A DNA stretch of 64,000 nucleotides from Amycolatopsis dendrobii (GCF_014145675.1 NZ_JACGZW010000006.1:124001-188000); one strand, 5' to 3'. Shown: positions 9,775 through 19,020, numbered from the stretch's first letter. Made by a program: numbers and translations. The notes: a model not told the origin generated them from the sequence alone.

Positions 9775-9993
9775 GTCGCCGCTAAATGGCGAATCCACCA
9801 GGCCGGGTCCCCACTGGGCATGAGTCGCCGCTCAACGCCCAATCCGACAAGGGCCAACTCTCGATCCGAGGGGCCTGTAGCCAGCTAGCAGCGAACCCGC
9901 CGAAGCCAGTCGACGAGAGGCCCCGTCGCCACTGAGCGGCAGATCTGGCAGAAGCCCAGCCAGGACCGACCCGCGTCGCCGTTCAGCGGCGAC
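9775..9993. repeat. Cluster of four palindromic repeats between converging genes
   Basis: The 375-bp stretch between the LppZ-like stop and the next minus-strand gene has no gene. It carries four copies of the 19-bp palindrome: 9775-9793 (loop GCTAAAT), 9824-9842 (right arm degenerate, GCCCAA), 9925-9943 (right arm GGCAGA) and 9975-9993 (GTTCAGC). The last copy overlaps the 3' end of the membrane protein gene and supplies its TGA stop. Confidence 0.85.
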
Positions 9994-10501
9994 GACGGGG
10001 AGCCCGGCTCTCCGCCCGAGCCGCCCGGATGTCCACTATCGCCACCACGACCGAGCCGACCGCGAATGCCATCCCCAGATACCGCCCGAGCCCACCCGAG
10101 ATCGACACCCCAGCAGCGTCCAGGAACGCCCGTTGATCGCTGTCGAAAACCCAGTCCAGCGTCGTCCAGCCGATCACCATCAGCAACACCGTCGCCAGGC
10201 CGCCCACCAGCCACAACTGCGGCAACCCGCTCACCCGTGCCTTGGTGACCTGCCCGAACAGCACCACCGCAAGACCGACCACGGCCAGCAGCAGCGGCGG
10301 ACCCCACGAGAAGAGATCCGAATTCCATGCCGTGCGCACGACGTCGCTGTGCGGCAACGTCCCGAATGCTTCGCGGACGTCGGACGTCGCGGTGTCCGCC
10401 GACAACACGGTCCAGGGCAAGGCTGTCGACCCGACCGCGAGCAGCCCGGCCGCCAGGCCGAGCCACTCGCGCCAGGTGACGCGTCGAAGCGAAAAAGCCA
10501 C
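9983..10501 (-). CDS. Four-helix membrane protein of unknown function
   Basis: 172 residues from GTG 10501, which follows directly on the gatB TGA with no gap. Four hydrophobic segments are seen (about residues 13-30, 67-84, 93-111 and 137-155), with a loop of about 40 residues after the first. The C-terminus ESRAPRRRR and the stop codon come from a 19-bp palindromic repeat (9975-9993). I do not recognise a family. It is probably cotranscribed with gatCAB. Confidence 0.75.
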   Translation of the reverse strand: MAFSLRRVTWREWLGLAAGLLAVGSTALPWTVLSADTATSDVREAFGTLPHSDVVRTAWNSDLFSWGPPLLLAVVGLAVVLFGQVTKARVSGLPQLWLVGGLATVLLMVIGWTTLDWVFDSDQRAFLDAAGVSISGGLGRYLGMAFAVGSVVVAIVDIRAARAESRAPRRRR

Positions 10502-12007
10502 TCAGGAACCGACGCGCTCGATGATCAGCTCGCGCACCCGCTTGGCGTCGGCCTGACCCTTGGTCGCCTTCATGACCGCGCCGACGATCGCGCCCGCCGC
10601 GGCGACCTTGCCGCCGCGGATCTTGTCAGCGATGTCCGGCTGCGCGGCCAGGGCTTCGTCGACAGCGGTGAGCAGCGCCGAATCGTCAGAGACGACCTTC
10701 AGGCCGCGCTTCTCGACGACCTCGCGCGGCGAACCTTCGCCCGCGAGAACGCCCTGCACGACCTCCTTGGCGAGCTTGTTCGTCAGCTCCCCGGAGGACA
10801 CGAGCCCGATCACCTCGGCGACCTGCGCCGGCGTGATCGCCAGCTCGGTCAGCTCGACCTCGCGCGTGTTCGCTTCCTGCGCCAGCGTGTTGACCCACCA
10901 GCCGCGCGCCTCGTCCGGCGTCGCGCCAGCCTCGACCGTCGCAGCGACGAGGTCGACGGCACCGACGTTCAGCAGGTCGCGCAGCGCTTCGTCGGAGAGC
11001 TTCCACTCTTCCTGGATCCGCTTGCGCCGCTCCCACGGCATCTCCGGCAGCGTCGCGCGCAGCTCCTCGACCCACTCGCGCGACGGCGCGATCGGCACGA
11101 GGTCGGGCTCCGGGAAGTACCGGTAGTCCTCCGCGGTTTCCTTGGCACGACCAGACGACGTGGTGCCGTCGGCCTCCTGGAAGTGCCGCGTCTCCTGCCG
11201 GATCGACCCGCCTTCGGCGAGAATCGCCGCCTGGCGCGTCATCTCGTACCGCACCGCGCGCTCGACGCTGCGCAGCGAGTTGACGTTCTTCGTCTCGGTG
11301 CGCGTGCCGAATTCCGTCGCGTCCTTGGCCATCAGCGACACGTTCGCGTCGCAGCGCAGCGAGCCCTGGTCCATGCGGACGTCGGACACGTCGAGCGCCC
11401 GCAGCAGGTCGCGCAGTGCGGTGACGTACGCGCGCGCCACCTCGGGCGCCCGCTCGCCGGTGCCGGTGATCGGCTTGGTCACGATCTCGATCAGCGGCAC
11501 GCCGGCGCGGTTGTAGTCGAGCAGCGAGTGCTCGGCGCCGTGGATTCGCCCGGTCGCGCCGCCGATGTGCAGCGACTTGCCGGTGTCCTCCTCCATGTGC
11601 GCGCGCTCGATCTCGACGCGCACGACCTCACCGTCGTCCAGTGTCACGTCGAGGTAGCCGTCGAACGCGATCGGCTCGTCGTACTGCGACGTCTGGAAGT
11701 TCTTCGGCATGTCCGGGTAGAAGTAGTTCTTCCGGGCGAACCGGCACCACTCCGCGATCTCGCAGTTGAGCGCGAGACCGATCCGGATCGCGCCCTCGAC
11801 CGCCTTGCCGTTCACGGCCGGCAGCGAACCGGGCAGCCCAAGGCAGGTCGGGCACGTCTTGGTGTTCGGCTCGCCGCCGAACTCGTTGACGCAGCCGCAG
11901 AACATCTTCGTGTTCGTGCTGAGCTCCACGTGGACCTCGAGCCCGAGCACGGGGTCGAACCGCTCGATGACCTCGGCGTAGTCCATCAACTCGGCCACGG
12001 CAGTCAC
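10502..12007 (-). CDS. gatB: Asp-tRNA(Asn)/Glu-tRNA(Gln) amidotransferase subunit B
   Basis: tRNA-binding and kinase/transamidase subunit of GatCAB, which amidates mischarged Glu-tRNA(Gln) and Asp-tRNA(Asn). 501 residues from GTG 12007, which overlaps the gatA stop (GTGA). It starts near VIERFDPVLGLEVHVEL. CGCVNEFGG and CPTCLGLPGSLPAVN follow, and the C-terminal tail domain ends in GAIVGAVMKATKGQADAKRV, typical of the YqeY-like domain. The longer upstream frame runs inside gatA and is rejected. In M. tuberculosis pfkA separates gatA and gatB; here they overlap. Confidence 0.97.
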   Translation of the reverse strand: MTAVAELMDYAEVIERFDPVLGLEVHVELSTNTKMFCGCVNEFGGEPNTKTCPTCLGLPGSLPAVNGKAVEGAIRIGLALNCEIAEWCRFARKNYFYPDMPKNFQTSQYDEPIAFDGYLDVTLDDGEVVRVEIERAHMEEDTGKSLHIGGATGRIHGAEHSLLDYNRAGVPLIEIVTKPITGTGERAPEVARAYVTALRDLLRALDVSDVRMDQGSLRCDANVSLMAKDATEFGTRTETKNVNSLRSVERAVRYEMTRQAAILAEGGSIRQETRHFQEADGTTSSGRAKETAEDYRYFPEPDLVPIAPSREWVEELRATLPEMPWERRKRIQEEWKLSDEALRDLLNVGAVDLVAATVEAGATPDEARGWWVNTLAQEANTREVELTELAITPAQVAEVIGLVSSGELTNKLAKEVVQGVLAGEGSPREVVEKRGLKVVSDDSALLTAVDEALAAQPDIADKIRGGKVAAAGAIVGAVMKATKGQADAKRVRELIIERVGS

Positions 12008-13521
12008 TTCGTTCCTCCCAGCTCCGGAGCCTGGTGCACGAGCGAGCCGCCGGCAGCGGCGTCGCGCGCGGCCTCGTACGCGGCGCCGACGCGGTACAGC
12101 CGGTCGTCGGCGAGCGCCGGGGCCATGATCTGCAGGCCGACCGGCAGTCCGTCCTCGTCGGACAGTCCGCTCGGGACGCTCATGGCGGCGTTGCCCGCGA
12201 GGTTCGACGGGATGGTGCACAGGTCGGCGAGGTACATCGCCATCGGGTCGTCCACGCGCTCGCCGAGCTTGAACGCCGTGGTCGGCGTCGTCGGCGACAC
12301 GAGCACGTCGACCTTCTCGAAGGCCTGCGTGAAGTCGCGAGTGATGAGCGTGCGCACCTTCTGCGCGGAGCCGTAATACGCGTCGTAGTAGCCCGACGAA
12401 AGCGCGTACGTGCCGAGCATGATGCGACGCTTCACTTCAGCGCCGAAGCCCTTCTCGCGGGTCAGCGACATCACTTCTTCGGCGCTGTGCTCGCCGTCGT
12501 CCGAGACGCGCAGGCCATACCGCATCGCGTCGAAGCGCGCGAGGTTCGACGACGCTTCGCTCGGCGCGATCAGGTAGTACGCGGGCAGCGCGTACGTGAA
12601 GTGCGGGCACGACACCTCGACCACTTCGGCGCCGAGAGCGCGAAGCTGCTCCACGGCAGCCTCGAACGACCGCAGCACGCCTGCCTGGTAACCGTCGCCG
12701 CCGAACTCCTTCACGACGCCGACGCGTACGCCGGACAGATCGCCCTTAGCGCCTTCGCGCGCCGCGGCCACAACCGGGGGCACCGGCGCGTTGATGGATG
12801 TCGAGTCCATCGGGTCGTAGCCAGCGATCGCTTCGTGCAGCAGTGCGGCGTCAAGCACCGTACGCGCGCACGGCCCGGCCTGATCGAGCGAAGACGAGAA
12901 CGCCACGAGCCCGTAGCGCGACACACCGCCGTACGTCGGCTTCACGCCCACTGTGCCGGTGACAGCACCGGGCTGGCGGATCGAGCCGCCAGTGTCCGTG
13001 CCGATCGCGAGAGCCGCTTCGAACGCCGAAATCGCCGCGGACGAGCCACCGCCCGAACCGCCCGGGATGCGCGCGTGGTCCCACGGGTTGTGCGTCGGGC
13101 CGTACGCCGAGTTCTCCGTGGAGGAGCCCATCGCGAACTCGTCCATGTTCGTCTTGCCGAGGATCACGACGCCCGCTTCGCGCAACTTGCGCGTGACGGT
13201 CGCGTCGTACGGCGGCAGCCATCCTTCGAGCGTGCGGGACCCGCAGGTCGTCGGGATGCCCTTCGTGGTCAGCACGTCCTTCAGCGCCAGCGGGACGCCC
13301 GCCAGCGGCGACGCGGGCTGCTCTCCCGCGGCCAGTTGCTCGTCGACAGCCTTGGCCGCGCCGAGCGCGCCTTCAGTGTCGACGTGCAGGAATGCGTGCA
13401 CGTGGTCGTCCACCGCGGAAATCCGGTCCAGGTGCGCCTGCGCGACCTCGACGGCGGACACCTCGCGCGAGTGGATCTTCGCCGCCAGTTCGGCGGCGGT
13501 CAGCTTGACGAGTTCGCTCAC
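12004..13521 (-). CDS. gatA: Asp-tRNA(Asn)/Glu-tRNA(Gln) amidotransferase subunit A
   Basis: Glutaminase (amidase) subunit that releases ammonia from glutamine for GatB. 505 residues. The amidase signature and catalytic triad are intact: Lys81 in PLALKDVL, Ser156 in PGGSGGGSS and Ser180 in TDTGGSIR, with the expected 24-residue spacing between the serines. The start overlaps the gatC stop and the end overlaps the gatB start, so the three are tightly coupled. Confidence 0.97.
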   Translation of the reverse strand: MSELVKLTAAELAAKIHSREVSAVEVAQAHLDRISAVDDHVHAFLHVDTEGALGAAKAVDEQLAAGEQPASPLAGVPLALKDVLTTKGIPTTCGSRTLEGWLPPYDATVTRKLREAGVVILGKTNMDEFAMGSSTENSAYGPTHNPWDHARIPGGSGGGSSAAISAFEAALAIGTDTGGSIRQPGAVTGTVGVKPTYGGVSRYGLVAFSSSLDQAGPCARTVLDAALLHEAIAGYDPMDSTSINAPVPPVVAAAREGAKGDLSGVRVGVVKEFGGDGYQAGVLRSFEAAVEQLRALGAEVVEVSCPHFTYALPAYYLIAPSEASSNLARFDAMRYGLRVSDDGEHSAEEVMSLTREKGFGAEVKRRIMLGTYALSSGYYDAYYGSAQKVRTLITRDFTQAFEKVDVLVSPTTPTTAFKLGERVDDPMAMYLADLCTIPSNLAGNAAMSVPSGLSDEDGLPVGLQIMAPALADDRLYRVGAAYEAARDAAAGGSLVHQAPELGGTK

Positions 13522-13817
13522 TGTTCTTCTCCCAGGATCCGCGGCACCCGGAACCGGCCGTCCTCGGCGGCCGGCGCGGCGGCCAGCGCGTCCTGCTGCT
13601 CGAGACTGGGCCGGACGGTGTCCTCGCGGAAGACGTTCGTCAGCGGCACGGCGTGCGAGGTCGGCGGGACGTCCTCCTCGGCGACTTCGCTGACCTTCGC
13701 GACCGAGTCCAGGATCTGGTCGAGCTGGCCGGCGAAAACGTCCAGCTCGTCGTCGGTCACGGCCAGCCTGGCCAGCCTGGCGAGGTGTGCGACCTCGTCT
13801 CGGGAAATGTTGGGCAC
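13518..13817 (-). CDS. gatC: Asp-tRNA(Asn)/Glu-tRNA(Gln) amidotransferase subunit C
   Basis: Small stabilising subunit of GatCAB. 99 residues from GTG 13817 (PNISRDEVAHLARLARLAVTDDEL), the usual GatC opening. The conserved LDQILDSVAKVSEVAEEDVPPTSHA wraps GatA. An in-frame extension to 13865 would add 16 residues unlike the family and is rejected. First gene of the gatCAB operon, divergent from the ACT gene. Confidence 0.95.
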   Translation of the reverse strand: MPNISRDEVAHLARLARLAVTDDELDVFAGQLDQILDSVAKVSEVAEEDVPPTSHAVPLTNVFREDTVRPSLEQQDALAAAPAAEDGRFRVPRILGEEQ

Positions 13818-14035
13818 GCGGGTGACTCCCGGGGTGTGCTGTGCGGGTGCTCTCGGAAGCTGCAAGTCTATGGTGACGGCGTCGGACGGTTCGACCGGGT
13901 TATCGGGCCGCGGGCGCCGGGCAGGGCGTCCCGCTTGCCGGACAGCGGGCCCCCGCGGGTACCCGGTCTGTCACAATCGGCGCCCGGCAAGCGCGTCCCA
14001 CGACAGGGCTGGGACGCCTGAGGCGAGAGGGGCGC

Positions 14036-14692
14036 GTGGTGTCGTTCCTGATCCGGGTCCAGCTACCGGACTCCCCCGGCACCCTCGGCGCGGTCGCGAC
14101 CGCGCTCGGCACGGTCGGGGCCGACATCCTGAGCGTGGACGTGGTGGAACGCGGCGGCGGGCTCGCGATCGACGACCTGGTGGTCGAACTCCCGTCGGGC
14201 CGGCTCCCGGACGCGCTGATCACCGCGGCCGAGAGCGTGGAAGGCGTCGAGGTCGACGCGGTGCGGCCGTACGCGGGCATCCTCGACACCCATCGCGAAC
14301 TCGAACTTGTCGAGGAGATCGCCGCGCAGCCGAAGGCCGGGCTGGATTTGCTCGCCGAAGGTGTGCCGAAGATCATCCGCGCCGGGTGGGCGGTGATCGT
14401 CGAACATTCGGAATCGGGACCTCGCCGCTTGGCTTCGTCGAGCGCGGCGCCGGAGAACCCGTTCACGGACTTGCCATGGCTGCCGCTGGAGCGCGCGACG
14501 GTCTTGGACGGCGAGGATTCGTGGGTTCCGGAGACGTGGAAGGAACTCGGCACCGAACTAGCCGCTACTCCGCTGGGCAAACCGGGGAAGGCGATGCTCG
14601 TCGCCCGGCCGGGCGGGCCCAACTTCCGTGCCGCGGAAGTCGCTCGGCTGGCGCACTTCGCCGGGATCGTCGCGGTGGTTCTGGACGGGTGA
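14036..14692 (+). CDS. ACT-domain amino-acid-binding protein
   Basis: 218 residues from GTG 14036, with GAGAGGGG just upstream. The N-terminal ACT domain (about residues 3-75) begins FLIRVQLPDSPGTLGAVATALG. The rest (about 80-218) is a poorly characterised domain ending KAMLVARPGGPNFRAAEVARLAHFAGIVA. An ACT protein of this type sits between gatC and ligA in mycobacteria (Rv3013). It probably senses an amino acid; the ligand is unknown. Confidence 0.88.
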   Translation: MVSFLIRVQLPDSPGTLGAVATALGTVGADILSVDVVERGGGLAIDDLVVELPSGRLPDALITAAESVEGVEVDAVRPYAGILDTHRELELVEEIAAQPKAGLDLLAEGVPKIIRAGWAVIVEHSESGPRRLASSSAAPENPFTDLPWLPLERATVLDGEDSWVPETWKELGTELAATPLGKPGKAMLVARPGGPNFRAAEVARLAHFAGIVAVVLDG

Positions 14693-14708
14693 CCCAAGGC
14701 TTGGGTCA
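14690..14708. repeat. Perfect 19-bp palindrome across the ACT-gene stop codon
   Basis: TGACCCAAG-G-CTTGGGTCA, with perfect 9-bp arms and a single central base. The first three bases are the stop codon of the ACT gene. No T tract follows, so it is not a standard terminator. The 240 bases on to the next gene hold nothing else I can identify. Confidence 0.6.
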
Positions 14709-14932
14709 GCTGTCCTGAAGCTTTGAAGGCGATCGAGTTAAGCATTTGGCCGATCTCGGTTGCCGATAATCCGCCGGTCGAACGCCGCGGCCAGCATCGA
14801 TTCAAGGCTGACTCGGCCGTTCTTTGCACTTGAGTTCAGTCGCCTTCGACTGTCCTCAAGCGCAGACAATCTCCCTCAAGAAGCTGGCATTGCCCGCTAA
14901 CGGCTACCGATTCCCCTGGGTGCGCCGAGCGA

Positions 14933-15334
14933 TCAGCACTTGTCGGCAAAGAGGGTGACGACTGTGTCAGCAGAAACCACGGTTCCAGGCTTGGGATCCT
15001 GCCCGGTCTGACACCAGCTCCGATCGATGATCATCATCCGCTTCTTCCCGGACGAATCGACCTCTCGCAGGTTGTACAGCCCAGCCGCCTGCATGGCGTC
15101 CTGCGCGTCCTGATGGTTCATGCCGGACACGTCAGGGACTTTGATCGTCGCCGAGTGCGCAGCGCTGGCCGGCGCGCTCACGGTCGCTGTCGCTGACGGG
15201 GCTGCCGTCGCAGTCACGGTCTCGATCGTGACTGTCGTTGAGGTGCCACCAGGCTGCGGTGCCGTGTTGCACGCAACAGCAAGAAACGCGGCAACGCCAA
15301 CGACCGGTACTGCGGATTGAACGAACTTCGCCAT
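14933..15334 (-). CDS. Small PASTA-domain lipoprotein
   Basis: 133 residues from ATG 15334, with GAGGAAG 7 bases upstream. Signal peptide and lipobox LAVAC give a lipid-anchored protein. A Thr/Ala-rich linker leads into one PASTA domain (about residues 68-133), opening KVPDVSGMNHQDAQDAMQAAGL and ending DTVVTLFADKC. PASTA domains bind muropeptides in Ser/Thr kinases and penicillin-binding proteins, so a wall-sensing or wall-anchoring role is plausible. Stands alone on the minus strand. Confidence 0.8.
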   Translation of the reverse strand: MAKFVQSAVPVVGVAAFLAVACNTAPQPGGTSTTVTIETVTATAAPSATATVSAPASAAHSATIKVPDVSGMNHQDAQDAMQAAGLYNLREVDSSGKKRMMIIDRSWCQTGQDPKPGTVVSADTVVTLFADKC

Positions 15335-15560
15335 GATCACGCTTCCTCGGTACGAGTCGGTACTTCACGCGTGACAGCTTGAGTCGAAGTCAGACATCTA
15401 GTCGTTACAGCCCGTACCCCGTCGAATCTCGCCAAACAGACGCGCGCGCAACCGTCCGCAAGCGACGTCCCTGACCGCTCCCGCCCTACACACGCTCACC
15501 GCCAGCACCGCCAAAGCGCCCACCAGTACCTGACGAAAGCCGGCGCGGGTTCGCCAAACC

Positions 15561-15625
15561 GTCGCCACTCAACGGCGAAAACCGGCGGCAACCCCCGTCC
15601 CACGCTTTCGCCAAAAACCGGCAAA
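15561..15625. repeat. Two palindromic repeats in a 317-bp gene-free stretch
   Basis: Copies at 15561-15579 (GTCGCC-ACTCAAC-GGCGAA) and 15607-15625 (TTCGCC-AAAAACC-GGCAAA). The second belongs to the A/T-loop variant and lies 27 bases past the stop of the GNAT gene at 15652. The rest of the stretch (15335-15651) shows no gene. Confidence 0.8.
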
Positions 15626-15651
15626 AGTCTTTGACCTGCAGTAACGAGAGG

Positions 15652-16146
15652 TCAGAAGCCGTACTCGTAGGCGATCAGGTTGACCCCCGGATGCGGATGC
15701 CAGTCCCGCCCCGGCAAGCGCCGGAACCCGATCCGCTCGTAGAGCCGGTGCGCCTTCCGCATCACGTCGAGGCTGCTCAGCACGACCCGGTCGACGCCGA
15801 GTTCCCGGCCCCGAGTCAGCACCGCCTGGGTGAGCGCCTCCCCGACCCCTCGCCCGCGCGCCGCCTCCGCGACCGCGAGCATGCGGAACTCCAACTCCCC
15901 CGGCCGGGAAATCTCGGACAGTTCGCTCCCCGGCTGAACGATCGCGACCGAGCCAAGGACCTGTCCGTCCGGACCGACCGCGACCAGCAACTCAGCGTGC
16001 TCAGCACGTCCCGACACGTCACGAAGTTTCGCCTCGTATGCCGCGTCCGTGTCGAAGAAACCCTCGATCCGGTAAGCCTCGACAGTCACCTCGCCGAGCG
16101 CCTCGAACTCATCCGGCCGCGCCGGACGGATCTCCACCTCACTCAT
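15652..16146 (-). CDS. GNAT-family N-acetyltransferase
   Basis: 164 residues from ATG 16146, overlapping the ligA stop by 8 bases. Typical GNAT fold: N-terminal IRPARPDEFEALGEVTVEAY, motif A with the acetyl-CoA loop EAARGRGVGEALTQAVL, and motif B KAHRLYERIGFRR. Substrate unknown. Probably cotranscribed with ligA. Confidence 0.9.
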   Translation of the reverse strand: MSEVEIRPARPDEFEALGEVTVEAYRIEGFFDTDAAYEAKLRDVSGRAEHAELLVAVGPDGQVLGSVAIVQPGSELSEISRPGELEFRMLAVAEAARGRGVGEALTQAVLTRGRELGVDRVVLSSLDVMRKAHRLYERIGFRRLPGRDWHPHPGVNLIAYEYGF

Positions 16147-18298
16147 CGCCGCCCTCAGCTTCCTCGTCCGCACCGGTGTCGAGCGCCAATTCCGCGGCCG
16201 CTTCCGGGCCGCGCTCCAGCAACGCACGGAACCCGTTCTCGTCCAGCACTGGCACCTTCAACTGCACAGCCTTGTCGTACTTCGACCCGGGAGCATCGCC
16301 CACTACGACGAACGCCGTCTTCTTCGACACAGACCCCGCGGCCTTGCCGCCCCGCGCCATGATGACTTCCTTCGCTTCGTCACGGGAAAACCCGTCCAGC
16401 GAACCGGTCACCACGATCGACAAGCCCTCGAGATTCCGCGGGATGGACTCGTCGCGCTCTTCCTCCATCCGAACCCCGGACCGTCGCCATTTTTCGACGA
16501 TTTCCCGGTGCCAGTCGACCTCGAACCATTCCTGCACGGCGTGCGCGATGGTCGGGCCGACGCCGTCGACGTCCGCGAGCTCCTCCTCGCTCGCGTCCTC
16601 GATCCGTTGCAACGAGCCGAATTCGCGCGCGAGCGCCTGTGCCGCAGTCGGCCCGACATGCCGGATCGACAGCGCGACGATCACCTTCCACAGCGGACGG
16701 TCTTTCGCCGAATCGAGGTTCGTCAGAAGCTTCCGCGCGTTCGCCGACAGGTCGCCGGCCTTGGTGCGGAACAACTCCACCTCGGCGAGCGCCTCCTCGG
16801 TGAGGTCGAAGACGTCGCCCTCGTCGGCGACCACCCTGGCGTCGAGCAGTGCGACCGCCGCCTCATACCCGAGCACCTCGATGTCGAACGCACCGCGGCC
16901 AGCGAGGTGGAACAGCCGTTCCCGCAGCTGCGCAGGACAGAACCGGGTGTTCGGGCACCGGATGTCCTTGTCGCCTTCCTTTTGATAAGCGAGTTCCGTG
17001 CCGCATTCCGGGCATTCGGTGGGCATCACGAATTCGCGCTCGTCACCGGTCCGCGCGTCGACGACGGGGCCGAGCACCTCGGGAATCACGTCGCCGGCCT
17101 TGCGGATCACGATCCGATCGCCGATCAGCACGCCCTTGCGCTTGACCTCCTCTTGGTTGTGCAGCGTCGCGCGCGCGACCGTCGAGCCCGCGACCTTGAC
17201 TGGCTCGGTGACAGCGAACGGCGTGACCCGTCCTGTGCGTCCGACGCCGACCTGGATGTCGAGCAGCGTCGTGATCGCCTCTTCCGGCGCGTATTTGTAC
17301 GCGATCGCCCACCGTGGCGCACGCGACGTGGTGCCGAGCCGGCGCTGCAAAGCGACCTGATCGACCTTGATCACCACACCGTCGATCTCGTGCTCGGCGT
17401 CGTGCCGATGTTCACCCCAATAGGCGATGTGATCGGTGAGCTCCTTGCCCGTCCGCAGCACTCGCGTGTGCGGCGACACCGGCAATCCCCAAGCCGCCAA
17501 CGCGTCATAGGCGTGCGACTGCGTAACCGGCTCGAAACCGTCGCGCTTGCCGAGGCCGTGGCAGATCAGCCGCAGCCGGCGCTCCCTGGTGATTTTCGGG
17601 TCCTTCTGCCGCAGCGACCCGGCAGCCGTGTTCCGCGGGTTCGCGTACGGCGGCTTGCCCGCCTCGACCATCTTCGCGTTCAGCTCAAGAAAGTCCTCGA
17701 CGCGGAAGTAGACCTCGCCGCGCACCTCGACGAGCTTCGGCACCGGGAACTCGTCGGTGCCGGTGAGCTGGTCCGGCACCTGATCGAGGGTGCGGATGTT
17801 GAGCGTGACGTCCTCGCCCGTACGCCCGTCGCCGCGGGTAAGCCCCCTGGTGAGCTTGCCGTTTTCGTAGAGCAGGTTGATGGCCAGGCCGTCGATCTTC
17901 AGCTCGGCCAGGTACTCCGTGGACCCGATTTCCTTCTCGACCCGTTCGACCCAGGCGAGGAACTCGTCGGTGTCGAAGACGTTGTCCAGGCTCAGCATGC
18001 GCTCGAGGTGGTCGTGCGCGGTGAACTCGGTGGAGAACGTGCCGCCGACGTTCTGGGTCGGCGAATCCGGCGTGACCAGCGCCGGATATTCGTCTTCGAT
18101 CTCCTGGAGGTCGCCGAGGAGCGCGTCGAACTGACCGTCGGAGACGATCGGCGAATCCAGCACGTAGTACCGGAACTGATGGCCGCGGATCTCCTCGGCA
18201 AGCGCGCCGTGCCGCTCGCGCACGTCGGCCGGTACGTCGGTCACGTCCTGGGCGGCCTCCACGGCCACCTGGTCTTGGGGAAGGTCGGTGCTGCTCAC
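16139..18298 (-). CDS. ligA: NAD-dependent DNA ligase
   Basis: Seals nicks in replication and repair, using NAD as AMP donor. 719 residues from GTG 18298. Domain order is complete: Ia domain with HQFRYYVLDSPIVSDGQFD, adenylation site Lys134 in AELKIDGLA, OB fold, four-Cys zinc finger (CPECG...CPNTRFC), HhH domain and C-terminal BRCT domain (IVVTGSLDGFSRDEAKEVI). Length is slightly above the usual 670-690 because of N- and C-terminal acidic tails. Position next to gatC and the MetE-like gene matches mycobacteria. Confidence 0.97.
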   Translation of the reverse strand: MSSTDLPQDQVAVEAAQDVTDVPADVRERHGALAEEIRGHQFRYYVLDSPIVSDGQFDALLGDLQEIEDEYPALVTPDSPTQNVGGTFSTEFTAHDHLERMLSLDNVFDTDEFLAWVERVEKEIGSTEYLAELKIDGLAINLLYENGKLTRGLTRGDGRTGEDVTLNIRTLDQVPDQLTGTDEFPVPKLVEVRGEVYFRVEDFLELNAKMVEAGKPPYANPRNTAAGSLRQKDPKITRERRLRLICHGLGKRDGFEPVTQSHAYDALAAWGLPVSPHTRVLRTGKELTDHIAYWGEHRHDAEHEIDGVVIKVDQVALQRRLGTTSRAPRWAIAYKYAPEEAITTLLDIQVGVGRTGRVTPFAVTEPVKVAGSTVARATLHNQEEVKRKGVLIGDRIVIRKAGDVIPEVLGPVVDARTGDEREFVMPTECPECGTELAYQKEGDKDIRCPNTRFCPAQLRERLFHLAGRGAFDIEVLGYEAAVALLDARVVADEGDVFDLTEEALAEVELFRTKAGDLSANARKLLTNLDSAKDRPLWKVIVALSIRHVGPTAAQALAREFGSLQRIEDASEEELADVDGVGPTIAHAVQEWFEVDWHREIVEKWRRSGVRMEEERDESIPRNLEGLSIVVTGSLDGFSRDEAKEVIMARGGKAAGSVSKKTAFVVVGDAPGSKYDKAVQLKVPVLDENGFRALLERGPEAAAELALDTGADEEAEGGDE

Positions 18299-18309
18299 AG
18301 GTGGTGAGC

Positions 18310-19020
18310 CTAGCCGGAGGCACCGACACTTTCGTCCGGTTGCTCCGTCAGCCCGCGGACCAGTTCCCGGAACTCCAGCAGATCGATCGTGCCCTCCGGC
18401 ACCGCCTCAGCGGTCTCGACCCGGCGAAGCCGCTCGGCGGCCAGACGCTCGCCCAACGTCGCGTCGAGCGGCAGGAATGTCATCGTGGTGCGGGAAGCAT
18501 CGTCCAGCTCCGCAAAAGCCGGATGATGGACCGCGACGTCAACCACGCCGTCGTCCACCTGTGCGACAACCCGGACGTCGGCGAGCGAGATCCGATGCTC
18601 GCCCAGGTTCACCGTCACCTCGGTCGGGTCCGGGACCGGAGGCACCGAATCGTGGTACTCCCAGATCGCGTCGTCCGGCGGTCCAGCCGCTTTCCACGCG
18701 TCGGTGTACGGGCGCAGCTCCGGGTCTTCCTGTCCGCTGACGACCAATGCGTAAATGGCGGTCCGGCCGCGTTCGAGCGAGAAGTGCAGCCGCGGATGCA
18801 ACGTCTCGACCAGCACACACAGGTCATGCTCGACCCGATGCGGCTCGCCTTCGCCCAGCGCGGCACTGACCTCGGGCAGAAGGTCGTACCACCCTTCCCA
18901 GAACGCGGCTGCCGCAGCGGCGGCGTCGGACGGCACCTGCTGTTCAGGCCATGGCGTACGGGGATCTGGCGGCGCGGCCTCGGTGTCGGCTTCCGAGCGG
19001 CGACGACGGAACAAACGCAT
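18310..19020 (-). CDS. Conserved-type hypothetical protein
   Basis: 236 residues from ATG 19020 (MRLFRRRRSEADTEAAPPDP). A basic head and Pro/Ala linker precede a globular acidic domain with WPEQQVPSDAAAAAAAFWEGWYDLLP and ERGRTAIYALVVSGQEDPELRPYTDAW. No signal peptide or membrane segment is seen. I do not recognise the family. It sits between ligA and the MetE-like gene on the same strand with an 11-bp gap to ligA, so a shared transcript is likely. Confidence 0.75.
   Translation of the reverse strand: MRLFRRRRSEADTEAAPPDPRTPWPEQQVPSDAAAAAAAFWEGWYDLLPEVSAALGEGEPHRVEHDLCVLVETLHPRLHFSLERGRTAIYALVVSGQEDPELRPYTDAWKAAGPPDDAIWEYHDSVPPVPDPTEVTVNLGEHRISLADVRVVAQVDDGVVDVAVHHPAFAELDDASRTTMTFLPLDATLGERLAAERLRRVETAEAVPEGTIDLLEFRELVRGLTEQPDESVGASG

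Noticed and set aside
10133..12376. Long plus-strand open frame opposite gatB and gatA
   Set aside because: Arg/Val/Leu-rich composition typical of the antisense of GC-rich genes, no family likeness, and the minus strand has intact gatB and gatA.
12034..14718. Plus-strand open frame of about 900 codons opposite gatA/gatC
   Set aside because: Antisense shadow of gatA, gatC and out-of-frame ACT gene; low-complexity His/Arg/Gly-rich translation.
15607..15625. A/T-loop palindromes as ordinary intrinsic terminators
   Set aside because: The A or T run lies in the loop, not behind the stem, and the stem core is only a few pairs. Kept as a repeat variant.
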